NCBI RefSeq assembly: GCF_000063445.1
Contig: NC_009464.1
Location: 248,001 to 312,000, forward strand
Length of the DNA stretch: 64,000 bases
Source: Methanocella arvoryzae MRE50
GTDB taxonomy: Archaea > Halobacteriota > Methanocellia > Methanocellales > Methanocellaceae
Direction of reading: 5' to 3'
In this document: piece by piece, positions 32,447-41,477 of the stretch
Layout of the letters: every line of letters starts with the position of its first letter
Numbering within the stretch: position 1 is the stretch's first letter
Notes under the pieces: model-generated
The model's input: only the letters and a program-made list of their open reading frames with translations
Told to the model about the DNA's origin: nothing
The model's database searches: none
Program-made: the position numbers and the translations under genes

Positions 32447-33697
32447 TCAGTCCTTGAATATGTTGAAGATCTGGTCGGTCCCTGTAGCTGCCAGCCTCTC
32501 CCTTTCCTCGGGCTCCTTGACCAGAGCCAGCACTGGCAGGGTCATGTCGACGCCGGGCTTATAGCCAAACATCGCTTCGAGGTCGGCCTGTATCGAGTGC
32601 ATCAGGCGGGAGTTCTCGATGTCCATCGGGCAGAGCTCCTCGCACTGGCCGCAGTTGATGCAGGAGTCGGAGACGTGCATGAACCGGATCATGTGGAACA
32701 TGAAGTTGGGCGGTACCTCGCCGGGCGTGACCAGGTAAGGTTTCTTAGTGCTGCACTCTGTACAGTAGCAGATAGGGCAGTTCTCGATGCACGCGTAGCA
32801 CCTGATGCACCGGGAAGTCTCTTTCATAATAGCCTGTAGGCGCTCGGTACCGTTGCCGCCTTTGGCAAAGTCCTTTGCACGCCACTTGTCGGCCAGCTTG
32901 AGCATCGCCTGCTCAACCTTGCCCCGGATTTCAACCCCTTTCTGAGGCGCTGCAGAGACTTCGATTACACCAGCTTCTACCGCCTTGTTCAGTGCCTGCG
33001 CACCTTTATCGCTGCAGACTTCCACGAAAGTGGCTTTTCCGGCCTTGTCCCCGACGATACCCCAGTTACCGCAGGCCAGGTCGGCCTGTCTTGGGATCTT
33101 CGTCTTGCACCGGCGGCAGTTTTCTCTGCGGCCGTAGCCCTGTTCTTCAAGCTCGTCGATGGAGATACCCTTGTGCTGGCCATCAGCAGTTAGAATAATA
33201 AACTGGCCTTTATCGATCTCTTCCTTTACTACGGTGTCCGGGTTGACCCCGAACTTTTCCCGGATCATCTTTCGGGCCATAGCGGGCCTGACGGTACCGC
33301 CGCAGTTGACTCCGATCATAAGGATGTTGTCCAGGTTGATCTGGCCTCTCTTCGCCATCTCGTACAGGGCCATCGTATCGCAGCCCTTTGCCACGACAGC
33401 GATTTTCAGGTTCGGGTCTGCGTTGAGCACAGTTTTGCTGAGCTGCTTGGGGACCAGTAAGGTGCCGCAATGCAGAGAGCCGGCAGTCTGGATGACGTCT
33501 TTCGGGTCGGTGATGAGAGTGGGCTGGGCATCGTAGATGTCAGCACCTTTCTTCATCGCGTAGACCGCGTCGACCATGTGGCTCTCCAGGAGATACTTTA
33601 AGAGTGCTGTAACGGTGCCTCCTGTTTCGCCCCGCTCCTGGACGGCCTTGTCAGTTGCCTGGGTGTATAGTAACTCGCCTTTTGTAACCATCTGCAT
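32447..33697 (-). CDS. fdhB: F420-dependent formate dehydrogenase beta subunit
   Basis: About 416 residues. The N-terminal three quarters is an FrhB/FdhB flavin- and F420-binding domain ([56 protein letters not shown]) with extra cysteines (CRRCKTKI). The C-terminus holds two [4Fe-4S] motifs ([24 protein letters not shown]). It transfers electrons from FdhA to F420 or, in a supercomplex, to HdrA/MvhD. The frame is open to 33733, but the ATG at 33697 overlaps the fdhA TGA and has a perfect AAGGAGG four bases upstream. Confidence 0.93.
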   Translation of the reverse strand: MQMVTKGELLYTQATDKAVQERGETGGTVTALLKYLLESHMVDAVYAMKKGADIYDAQPTLITDPKDVIQTAGSLHCGTLLVPKQLSKTVLNADPNLKIAVVAKGCDTMALYEMAKRGQINLDNILMIGVNCGGTVRPAMARKMIREKFGVNPDTVVKEEIDKGQFIILTADGQHKGISIDELEEQGYGRRENCRRCKTKIPRQADLACGNWGIVGDKAGKATFVEVCSDKGAQALNKAVEAGVIEVSAAPQKGVEIRGKVEQAMLKLADKWRAKDFAKGGNGTERLQAIMKETSRCIRCYACIENCPICYCTECSTKKPYLVTPGEVPPNFMFHMIRFMHVSDSCINCGQCEELCPMDIENSRLMHSIQADLEAMFGYKPGVDMTLPVLALVKEPEERERLAATGTDQIFNIFKD

Positions 33698-35754
33698 CAC
33701 GCCTCCTTGATCTTCTCTACTCTCACCGCACATACCTTGTATTCAGGTATCTTGGCGATCGGGTCGAGGGCGTTGTTCGTGAGGACGTTGGCGGGGCATT
33801 CCGCATAGTGGAAAGGCATGAACATGACGTTCTTCCTGATATCCCCGGTCACTCTGGCAGCTACCTGCACTTCTCCGCGGCGGGTGATCGCCCGTACCAT
33901 CTCATTGTTCCTGATACCGAGCGCCTTCGCGTCCTCGGTGTTTATCTCGATCCAGCCTGTAGGAGCCTCCCTCTCAAGGGATTCCGATCTCCTGGTCATA
34001 GACCCGGTGTGCCACTGCCAGATGCACCGCCCGGTCGTCAGGATGAACGGATACTCCGCATCCGTGACCTCGGCAGGCGGCTTGTACTCGATGGGAGTAA
34101 AGACGCCGAGCCCGTCGGGGTTAGCGAACTTCTGGGTATGCAGAATTGGGGTTCCCGGGTGGTCGGCGGCCGGACAGGGCCAGTGCAGGCCTTCCGGCTC
34201 AAGGCGCTTGTAGCTCATACCGCCGTAAGATGGGGTGACTCTGGCGACCTCGTTGAAAATTTCCTCCGGGCTCTTGAACGAGAACTGTTTCTCGAAGCCC
34301 ATCTTGCGCCCGAGCTCACAGAGTATCTCCCAGTCAGCCTTCGCTTCTCCGGGCGGGTTTACGGCCTTATGCCATCTCTGGACTCTGCGCTCGGTGCTGG
34401 TTTGCGTCCCGTCCTTCTCCGCATAGCAGGCTGCCGGCAGAACGACGTCTGCAAGCTGTGCCGTCTCGGTCAGGAAGATGTCCTGTACCACGAGGAATTC
34501 CAGGTTCTTCAGGGCATGCTCTACGTGTTTGAGGTCCGGGTCGGAGATCATCGGGTTCTCTCCCATGATGTAGATAGCCTTGAGTTTAGGCGGGTTCTCG
34601 GTCAGCACGTCCATCATTTCCGTAACCGTGTACCCGATCTTGCCACCGGCGACATCACAGCCCCAGGCCTCCTTCATCTTCTTGACAGCCGGCTCATCGA
34701 TCACTTTCTGGTAACCGCTATACACGTTGGGCAGGCAACCCATGTCGCAGGCGCCCTGCACGTTGTTCTGGCCTCTGAGAGCGTTCACGCCTCCGCCGAC
34801 TTTCCCGATGTTGCCGGTGAGCATCAGCAAGTTGGCAACCGACTTCACGTTGTCCACGCCGGTAGTGTGCTGAGTGATGCCCATAGAGTAGAGAAGGCAT
34901 GCTGAAGGTGCCGTCGCAAACCATTCGGCCGCCATCGCGATATCTTTGGCAGGTATGCCGCTGATGCCGGAGACGTTCTCCAGGCTGTACTCGGGCTTCA
35001 TCACGACTGCTTTCAGCTTCTCGTAGTCTTTTGTGCGGTTCTCGATGTACTCCTTCGCTTCCCAGCCATTCTTTATGATGTGCTGCATCATGGCGTTGAG
35101 AATCGCTACGTCCGTGCCGGAGTAAAACGACTTATACAGATCGGCCTGTTTTGCCGTCGGGGTGTACCTCGGGTCGAAGACGATGACCCTGGCACCCTTC
35201 TGCTTCGCCCTGACGATGCTGCGGCCGATGAGCGGGTGCTGCTCAAAGGTATTGCTGCCCAGGACGAAAACACACTTCGATTCGGCGATGTCCTGGATGT
35301 TGTTTGTCATAGCGCCGGACCCGAAGGAAGCAGCAAGGCCGGCGACTGTCGAAGAGTGGCACAGACGGGCGCAGTGATCAACATTGGGAGTCTTTAGCAC
35401 AGCCCGTGCAAACTTTTGCATCAGGTAGTTTTCCTCGTTGGATACGCGTGCCGAAGCGAGACAGGCCATTTCCTCAGGTTTATAAGTCTTGAGTTTAGTG
35501 GCAATCAGCTCGTACGCCTCGTCCCAGGATGCCTCGACCAGTTTGCCGTCCTTTTTTATGAGCGGTTTAGTCAGCCGGTCTTTCCGGTGGATGAACTCGT
35601 GGGCATAGCGTCCCTTTGGACAGAGCTTTCCTTCGTTCACAGGATGACGCTGCCATGCTGCCACACTGACGACTTTCTCGTCACGCACGACAAGGTTCAA
35701 TCCACACCCCGTACCACAGTACGGGCAAGTTGTGGAAACTATTTTTAGTTCCAT
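33697..35754 (-). CDS. fdhA: Formate dehydrogenase alpha (catalytic) subunit
   Basis: 685 residues. The N-terminal [4Fe-4S] site is CPYCGTGCGL with Cys45 (Cys10, 13, 17, 45). The molybdo/tungstopterin ligand is a cysteine at residue 132 (CARLCHSSTVAGL), so it is the cysteine and not the selenocysteine form. The molydopterin-binding C-terminal domain contains LTTGRCIWQWHTGSMTRR. It oxidises formate to CO2. It is the first gene of the 13-kb operon, preceded by a 350-base AT-rich promoter region and followed by an overlapping fdhB. Confidence 0.95.
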   Translation of the reverse strand: MELKIVSTTCPYCGTGCGLNLVVRDEKVVSVAAWQRHPVNEGKLCPKGRYAHEFIHRKDRLTKPLIKKDGKLVEASWDEAYELIATKLKTYKPEEMACLASARVSNEENYLMQKFARAVLKTPNVDHCARLCHSSTVAGLAASFGSGAMTNNIQDIAESKCVFVLGSNTFEQHPLIGRSIVRAKQKGARVIVFDPRYTPTAKQADLYKSFYSGTDVAILNAMMQHIIKNGWEAKEYIENRTKDYEKLKAVVMKPEYSLENVSGISGIPAKDIAMAAEWFATAPSACLLYSMGITQHTTGVDNVKSVANLLMLTGNIGKVGGGVNALRGQNNVQGACDMGCLPNVYSGYQKVIDEPAVKKMKEAWGCDVAGGKIGYTVTEMMDVLTENPPKLKAIYIMGENPMISDPDLKHVEHALKNLEFLVVQDIFLTETAQLADVVLPAACYAEKDGTQTSTERRVQRWHKAVNPPGEAKADWEILCELGRKMGFEKQFSFKSPEEIFNEVARVTPSYGGMSYKRLEPEGLHWPCPAADHPGTPILHTQKFANPDGLGVFTPIEYKPPAEVTDAEYPFILTTGRCIWQWHTGSMTRRSESLEREAPTGWIEINTEDAKALGIRNNEMVRAITRRGEVQVAARVTGDIRKNVMFMPFHYAECPANVLTNNALDPIAKIPEYKVCAVRVEKIKEA

Positions 35755-36108
35755 TATATAAGCCTCGGATACTTATCGATTAATAAATAAATGATTAAAA
35801 CCAGGTTAGCTTAAATATATGTCAATCGCTTGCTGTAAATATAATAAAAATAAGTAATTATTATAAGTATCTATTATTTTGTATTTCAAAAAAACCTAAA
35901 AATTTATCGGAGAACAGCGCTACTGTATATATAGTATGCCACAGTAAATTTCAAAATTTCGTAATATTTGGATCAATAATTCGTCAAGGATAATCAAAAT
36001 AGATTTTTATAATAATATGTAGTAATTACAATTGGTTGCGGCACGCAGAGGTAATTATCGTAAAGAAATGAAGTTGCATACCGCCGAATGGGTTTTATAA
36101 AAAAAAAA
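35755..36108. promoter_or_regulatory. AT-rich promoter region of the fdh-hdr-fwd operon
   Basis: This 354-base non-coding gap serves the minus-strand operon. A TATA-like ACATATATTTAAGC (complement of about 35809-35822) lies about 60 bases upstream of the fdhA ATG, with GAGG closer to it. Another TATA-like tract (TATATATAG, about 35926-35934) and several A/T runs could be a second promoter or regulator sites. A T-run after the aminopeptidase stop occupies the far end. No clear operator palindrome was seen. Confidence 0.5.
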
Positions 36109-37167
36109 TTAAAGCCGTAGATCCCCGTTCTTCATGATCTGCCTCTCGTCCACCCACATGGACGGCCGCAAAATCAGGCAGTCCTGGTGGATAAGCGCAG
36201 GCGCATCGTGATCGAAGTTCTCCCCTATGGCGAAGTGGATGGTCTTCAGGGCTTTTTCGGCTTCCAGGAGATTCGTCGACGGGCCTGCCATCGGGTTCAT
36301 GCCGATGCCTAGTTCGCCGATGTGCCTTGCGTTCTTCTCGTGCTCTTTCAGGCCTTTGTCCCTGGCCATCTGCTCGCCCTTCCTGATAACGTTTAGCAGC
36401 GCCCTGGCAGTCTCGCCGCCCTGCACGTCTGTGACCAGGCCGTCCATTACTGTGACCTGGACGGGCTTGTCGGGCAGGACCGAGGCGTTGTCGAGCGTGA
36501 TCGTGCTGTCGAAGACCATGATGCCGTTGCATTTTCCCACTACAGGAGACAGGAAGACTTCACCGCAGGGCAGGTTTCCGAAGAGGCCTGCGTGCCGGAG
36601 ATCGCCGTCATCAGCATGAGCTTTTCTGCCTTTGATGGAAAGCGTCACATCGGTGCCGCCGGGGGATGTCACCCGTATTTCGTTGCCTTTGTCGAGCACG
36701 TCAGAGAGGGCTTTGATCCTTTCTCTCATGGCCGCATAATCGATGTTCATGCACCGCTCGAAGATGTCCTTGATGCCCGGCCGGCCAGTGAGGACTCCCC
36801 GCATCCGGCGATCGCCGTAGATCAGCATTCTGAAAGCGTTGTCGTGCTTCTTGCCATCCCTGCCTACGTAGCCGATGTTGACGCCGAAGGGATCGGAACC
36901 ATAATGCGCTTCTCCGCAGGAGATGGTGATGTCCGGCTTTGCCCGGATCGCTTCCAGCACCAGCCGCTCGGTGAACTCAATCCGGGCTCGCTTATCCTGT
37001 ACCATGATCACCGGCTTGCCGCCGAGCGCTTTCGTCGCGTCATACAGAGCCTGAGATACCTCGAACCAGTCCCCTCCCGGGTTGGTGATGATCAGCACTT
37101 CCTCGCCTTCGCGCAGGCCGAATACTTCTTTCATGGCGGCGTTGGCCGCATCAGAGAGTTTGCTCAT
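36109..37167 (-). CDS. M29-family aminopeptidase (thermophilic metalloprotease type)
   Basis: 352 residues. Motifs typical of peptidase family M29 are visible: GNLPCGEVFLSPVVGKCNG with the metal-binding Glu, ELGIGMNPMAG, TIHFAIGENFDHDAPALIHQD with metal-binding His/Asp, and the C-terminal DERQIMKNGDLRL. These are cytosolic, cocatalytic-metal leucyl-type aminopeptidases involved in peptide recycling. The single gene ends in a T-run (minus strand, about 36098-36108), which likely terminates it ahead of the fdh promoter region. Confidence 0.88.
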   Translation of the reverse strand: MSKLSDAANAAMKEVFGLREGEEVLIITNPGGDWFEVSQALYDATKALGGKPVIMVQDKRARIEFTERLVLEAIRAKPDITISCGEAHYGSDPFGVNIGYVGRDGKKHDNAFRMLIYGDRRMRGVLTGRPGIKDIFERCMNIDYAAMRERIKALSDVLDKGNEIRVTSPGGTDVTLSIKGRKAHADDGDLRHAGLFGNLPCGEVFLSPVVGKCNGIMVFDSTITLDNASVLPDKPVQVTVMDGLVTDVQGGETARALLNVIRKGEQMARDKGLKEHEKNARHIGELGIGMNPMAGPSTNLLEAEKALKTIHFAIGENFDHDAPALIHQDCLILRPSMWVDERQIMKNGDLRL

Positions 37168-37371
37168 CTTTATGCCTCTGTAAAAATCGGATCACCGATA
37201 TAGATGGTATAATATCCACCACCATATGACGTTGCCTGTATTAATAATCAGATCAAGACATATTATGCGGAAGCACACAGTCCTGACTATGTATGGACTC
37301 TGCTGGCCGGAAAATCTTTTTTATTTAAACGCCAATTATACGCCAGGTGTCTGGTATATAGTCGCCAGCTG

Positions 37372-38649
37372 GTGATAATCACGAAAATTTCGAAGGGTAT
37401 TGAAGCTAAACCGGTAAAATGCATCGTTGTGGTAGCAATGATCCTGGCAGCCCAGGCATTCCTTTTCACATCCCCCGTACTTTCAGCTCCCGCGGCCACA
37501 TCGCCGGCATGGACGTATGCAGCAGGCGTGGAAGTTAAATCGGTGGCTGTTTCGGCCCTGGGTGATCTGGTCGTCCTTGGTACCGGGGATAACAAAGTGA
37601 TCGCATTCAACAGCACCGGAACCAGGCTCTGGGAGAAAAGCGTGAGTGACATACCTGTGAACGTGGTTGTATCTGCGGATGGCACAGTGGTAGCGGCTAA
37701 CCTCTGGGGAGGCCACGTGGTTACCTTTGACAGGGAGGGCTCAGAGCTCGGCGACTACCCGGTCAACGATTACATCAGCGGCATTGCAATATCCGACAAT
37801 GGCAACGACATTGCGGCCGGCAGCTGGAACAGCTATGTCTACCTGATCAGCCGTTTCGGCACAGGAACCTGGTACTCTAAAACGGAAGATCAGATAAGCG
37901 CTGTCGCCATTTCAGGGGACGGAAACACGATCGTTGCCGGCGGAAGAAACGGGGCGGTCACAGCCCGGGACAGAATGGGCAACCAGCTGTGGGCTCACGA
38001 GCTCATATCACCCGTCTCTGCCGTCGCCACTTCGAGAAACGGCGACCTGATAGCAGTAGGGATGCAAAACGGCAGGGTCACATTCTTCGATCGCAGCGGC
38101 AAACTGCTAAAAGAGTCCAGCACAGACAGCATAGTCAACACCTTAAGTATGACGTACGCCGGGGATCTTATCATTGTGGGCACAGCCAACTCCGGCATAT
38201 TTGCCTTCGACGGCCAGGGTAACAAGCTGTGGGATGCAGGCAACGGTAACGCAATTAAAAGCACGGCCGTATCGAATTATGGCATGGTCGTCGTAGGAGA
38301 TGTCGAAGGGGTCATAACCGGCTACGGTGCTAACGGCCAGAAATCAGCCCGGTTCCAGGCGGGGAATGTCATTAACAGCGTCGCCATCGCTACCGGCGGG
38401 GACCTGGTCGCAGCAGGCAGCAGCGATGGGAAGGCTTATGTCTTCGACAACAGAGCGGGCACCTTCGTGCCTAAGATAATAGTGACAGCTACACCTATTC
38501 CGGTGCAAACTCCTACACCCACCGCGGCGCCGACAGTTCAGGCAACTGCAACGCCGGCCCCTGCCGGGAGTCAGATGATCGGCCTGATCAGCATAATAGC
38601 TATCGCCATGGCTCTGGGCATTGCAGGTACCGGAGGTCGTAAAAAGTAA
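37372..38649 (+). CDS. Secreted beta-propeller (PQQ/WD40-like) surface protein with C-terminal anchor
   Basis: 425 residues: signal segment (CIVVVAMILAAQAFLFTSPVLS), about seven propeller repeats of the type 'hSxxGDhhhhGxxxxxhxAFDxxGxxLW' (for example GDLVVLGTGDNKVIAFNSTGT and GDLIIVGTANSGIFAFDGQGN), a Pro/Thr linker and a C-terminal hydrophobic helix (LISIIAIAMALGIAG) ending GGRKK that anchors it in the membrane. The start is GTG at 37372, without a strong SD; an internal ATG at 37438 would give a shorter signal. The function is unknown. It resembles the propeller architecture of the 12.7-kb protein, but is extracellular. Confidence 0.75.
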   Translation: MIITKISKGIEAKPVKCIVVVAMILAAQAFLFTSPVLSAPAATSPAWTYAAGVEVKSVAVSALGDLVVLGTGDNKVIAFNSTGTRLWEKSVSDIPVNVVVSADGTVVAANLWGGHVVTFDREGSELGDYPVNDYISGIAISDNGNDIAAGSWNSYVYLISRFGTGTWYSKTEDQISAVAISGDGNTIVAGGRNGAVTARDRMGNQLWAHELISPVSAVATSRNGDLIAVGMQNGRVTFFDRSGKLLKESSTDSIVNTLSMTYAGDLIIVGTANSGIFAFDGQGNKLWDAGNGNAIKSTAVSNYGMVVVGDVEGVITGYGANGQKSARFQAGNVINSVAIATGGDLVAAGSSDGKAYVFDNRAGTFVPKIIVTATPIPVQTPTPTAAPTVQATATPAPAGSQMIGLISIIAIAMALGIAGTGGRKK

Positions 38650-38776
38650 AGCCGATCGATATACCCGGGCAAATTGAATATGAGGTATTCGGTGGAAATA
38701 TCTTGTTTCGATGCCAGATTATACATAGTATGGCCGCATATGGAAAATAGAACTTTCACAACCAATGGTGAAACCT

Positions 38777-40051
38777 ATGCAAGCAATGCGAGAGATTGAA
38801 CTGAAAGGACACATCATAGACTCCCTCCTGCTTCCCAGGATCTTCGACAAGGTCATGGATATGGAAGGAGAATTCGAGATCCTCCAGTTCGATATCGGCA
38901 AGAACAAAACCGATACGAGCTATGCCCGGCTCATGATCAAGGGCAGAGATAACGAACACCTGGAGGACATTATCGGCGAGCTCCACCGGCTCGGAGCCCA
39001 GCTGCCGGAGGCAGAGGACGTGGTAGTCGCCACCGCCCCGAAGGACAAAGTGGTGCCGAAGGGTTTCTACTCCACTACCAATCACCAGACTTACGTAAAG
39101 ATCGCCGGCGAGTGGAAGCAGGTGCAGAACCAGAAGATGGACTCGATGATTGTTATTAAGGACGGAGTCCCTTCCTGCGTCACTCTCGGCCACATCAAGA
39201 AAGGCGACCAGGTCGTCATCGGGAAGAAAGGCATCAGAATCGTGCCCCCGGAAAGGCCCCGCGGCCACTCGATATTCGAGTTCATGGGCGGCCAGGTATC
39301 GTCAGAGCGGCCTTCCCAGTCGCTGATTAAGCAGATCGCTGAAGAGATGCTGGAAGTCAAGGCCAGAGGCGGCCGCATCGTCATTGTAGGCGGCCCTGCT
39401 ATAGTCCACACCGGAGGCCAGTCAGCGCTGGCTGAGATGATCCGGAACGGCTACGTCGACGCCCTCCTCGCCGGAAACGCGCTCGCAGCACACGATATAG
39501 AGTACAACCTGTACGGTACTTCGCTGGGCATGAACCTGAATACAGTTGAACTGGCACCGGAAGGCCACAAGCACCACATTTACGCCATCAGCGAGATAAC
39601 GAGGGCGGGCTCCATCAAGGCTGCGGTAGAAAGCGGCATCCTCACTGGCGGCATCATGTACGAGTGCGTGAAAAACAACGTGCCCTTCGTGCTCGCAGGC
39701 TCCATAAGGGACGACGGACCCCTTCCCGACGTCATCACGGACACCATGAAGGCGCAGGACATGATCAGAGAGCAGCTTAAGGGCGCTGATATTGTGTTAA
39801 TGATGGCCACCATGCTGCACTCTATCGCAGTAGGCAACTGCCTGCCGTCTTCAGTCAGCACGATCTGCGTCGACATCAACCCGTCCACCGTCACCAAGCT
39901 GATGGACAGGGGCAGCGCGCAGGCGATCGGCATCGTCACTGACGTAGGCACCTTCCTGCCGTGGCTGGCCGAAGAGCTGATGGCACTCAAGAAGAACAAG
40001 CCAGAGGCCTGCATTTGCATAAAAAACGAGCCTTCGGCTAAAAAGTATTAA
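38777..40051 (+). CDS. Archaeal ornithine cyclodeaminase / LOR-SDH family protein (TIGR00300 type)
   Basis: About 424 residues. The N-terminal domain (MQAMREIELKGHIIDSLLLP) and the Rossmann-containing C-terminal part (IVIVGGPAIVHTGGQSALAEMI, DALLAGNALAAHDIEYNLYGTSLG) match the archaeal family that includes the ornithine cyclodeaminase converting ornithine to proline with NAD, and resemble the C-terminus of bifunctional lysine-ketoglutarate reductase. It may supply proline. The start was set at 38777 because GGTGA lies five bases upstream; an in-frame ATG at 38765 also exists. A perfect GC-rich hairpin lies after the stop (40064-40080). Confidence 0.85.
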   Translation: MQAMREIELKGHIIDSLLLPRIFDKVMDMEGEFEILQFDIGKNKTDTSYARLMIKGRDNEHLEDIIGELHRLGAQLPEAEDVVVATAPKDKVVPKGFYSTTNHQTYVKIAGEWKQVQNQKMDSMIVIKDGVPSCVTLGHIKKGDQVVIGKKGIRIVPPERPRGHSIFEFMGGQVSSERPSQSLIKQIAEEMLEVKARGGRIVIVGGPAIVHTGGQSALAEMIRNGYVDALLAGNALAAHDIEYNLYGTSLGMNLNTVELAPEGHKHHIYAISEITRAGSIKAAVESGILTGGIMYECVKNNVPFVLAGSIRDDGPLPDVITDTMKAQDMIREQLKGADIVLMMATMLHSIAVGNCLPSSVSTICVDINPSTVTKLMDRGSAQAIGIVTDVGTFLPWLAEELMALKKNKPEACICIKNEPSAKKY

Positions 40052-40063
40052 GGTTGGTAGTCC

Positions 40064-40080
40064 GAGCCGAAGGCTCGGAT
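40064..40080 (+). terminator. Perfect GC-rich hairpin after the cyclodeaminase gene
   Basis: CCGAGCC and GGCTCGG form seven pairs with a GAA loop. No T-run follows, so it may be a processing or RNA-stability structure rather than a classic terminator. The last codons of the gene hold a related GAGCCTTCGGCT. Confidence 0.45.
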
Positions 40081-40154
40081 AATCCTCATTCAACGGTACA
40101 AAACATAGGTACAATATATAAAAAATGAGCCCTACCCTGTAAAATTGGGAGATC

Positions 40155-41024
40155 ATGGCGGAGATCATCTCGATGGAAAAAATCGATACCCGACCTCTTG
40201 GCAAGACCGGTATCAATACGACTATTGTCGGCCTCGGCGGTGAAGGTGTCCTTAGGACGTTCGGCAAGACAGGGGCAGCCAGAGAGGTCATCAGCGAAGC
40301 TTACAGCCAGGGCATCCAGTACTTTGACTCCGCCAGGGCCTATGCGGGCAGCGAAGGCTACTACGGCTCCTACTGGCCTTACAATAAAGAAGCCCGGAGC
40401 CAGATTTTCCAGACCAGCAAGTCTGCTTCCCGGGACTACGATGGCGCGATGGCCGATCTCAGGACTACTTTAAGAACCATGGGCCTCGACTACCTCGACC
40501 TTTGGCAGATCCACGACGTCCGGACCAAAGAGGATATTCTCGCCATTGAAGGGCCCGGCGGTGCCCTCGACGCATTTCTCGAGGCCAGAGACCGGGGTCT
40601 CGTCAGGCATATCGGCGTTACGGGTCACCATAATCCGGCGATTCTCTCTTATTGCGTCGATAACTGGCCCGTCGATACGGTGCTCCTGCCGGTGAACCCG
40701 GTAGAAGGGGCGCTTGGAGGCTTTTTAACCCAGACGCTGCCGATAGCAGTCGAAAAAGGCATCGGCGTCATCGGGATGAAAGTGCTGGGAGCCTCGAACT
40801 ACATCTACGAGGAACTGGGAGCGACGCCTGAACTACTGATGAGATACGCGCTCTCTCAGCCGGTATCGCTCATCATTGTGGGGTGCTCGAGTCCGGCGGA
40901 AGTGCAGACCCTCGCCAGAGCTGGCAGGGGCTTTAAGCCGATGTCTGCCGAAGAGCAGGAGAAGGTAGTAAAGGTCTTCAAGCCATTCAGCAAACAGCTT
41001 GCCAATTACCGCGGGACTTTCTGA
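40155..41024 (+). CDS. Aldo/keto reductase family oxidoreductase
   Basis: 289 residues of TIM-barrel aldo/keto reductase type: RPLGKTGINTTIVGLGGEG at the start, GIQYFDSARAYAGSEGYYG (catalytic Asp and Tyr region), LDYLDLWQIHDV (catalytic His), and the C-terminal coenzyme loop VSLIIVGCSSPAEVQ. The C-terminus lacks the 4Fe-4S extension of some archaeal homologs. Substrate unknown. The start has GGGAG three bases upstream. Downstream lies a repeat-rich gap. Confidence 0.85.
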   Translation: MAEIISMEKIDTRPLGKTGINTTIVGLGGEGVLRTFGKTGAAREVISEAYSQGIQYFDSARAYAGSEGYYGSYWPYNKEARSQIFQTSKSASRDYDGAMADLRTTLRTMGLDYLDLWQIHDVRTKEDILAIEGPGGALDAFLEARDRGLVRHIGVTGHHNPAILSYCVDNWPVDTVLLPVNPVEGALGGFLTQTLPIAVEKGIGVIGMKVLGASNYIYEELGATPELLMRYALSQPVSLIIVGCSSPAEVQTLARAGRGFKPMSAEEQEKVVKVFKPFSKQLANYRGTF

Positions 41025-41477
41025 CCTGGCGCTCAGCGGATGTCCCCGACCGCTTTTGTGTTCCATGAAAAATCTGGGTCAGGGAGGTATTGAGAGGTCG
41101 GAGGGGAGGTCGGAGAGGTTCATGGAGTTCAGAGAGAACGTTCAAGCTGGGAGGTCAGGGAGGTCATGGAGGTCAGAGAGGAGGTTATGTGAGGCACCAG
41201 GAGGTCAGAGAGAATATCTTTAAAAAATCCTCCCAAACCTTTCCACACTCCCCAACCTCCTCTCAGACCTCGATACCCTCTCCAACCTCCCAGCTTGAAA
41301 ATCCTCCCCCGCCTCCCGGGAACTCCCCGACCTCCAGGAGTTTTTCACCGGCTTAAATAGAAAAACCAGTTTTCATGAGACGAGTGCTTAGAGGTCTCGC
41401 CCAGGCTGTTCTGTTTCGAATAAATAAAATAGTTCTGCCAGCTGGCATTTGTAATGCCGGGCTGGCAGATAATGCAC
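41025..41477. repeat. Purine-rich / pyrimidine-rich inverted element
   Basis: The 453-base gap has no convincing gene. From about 41078 to 41212 the plus strand is dominated by GGAGGTC/GGGAGGTCAGAGAGG units. From about 41225 to 41345 it is the complementary CCTCC/ACCTCC type. CAAGCTGGGAGGT (about 41144-41156) is matched perfectly by ACCTCCCAGCTTG (about 41284-41296). The whole forms an imperfect hairpin of about 250 bases with homopurine/homopyrimidine character. Confidence 0.65.

Noticed and set aside
22732-35754. Many long open frames on the plus strand opposite the fdh-hdr-fwd operon
   Set aside because: They are mirror frames of GC-rich coding DNA. Their translations are low-complexity or shadow-like, while the minus strand carries complete, motif-rich proteins throughout.
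33697-35754. Possible selenocysteine (in-frame TGA) in fdhA or fwdB
   Set aside because: Both reading frames are uninterrupted, and the metal-ligand positions read as cysteine (CHSST and CHGPS).
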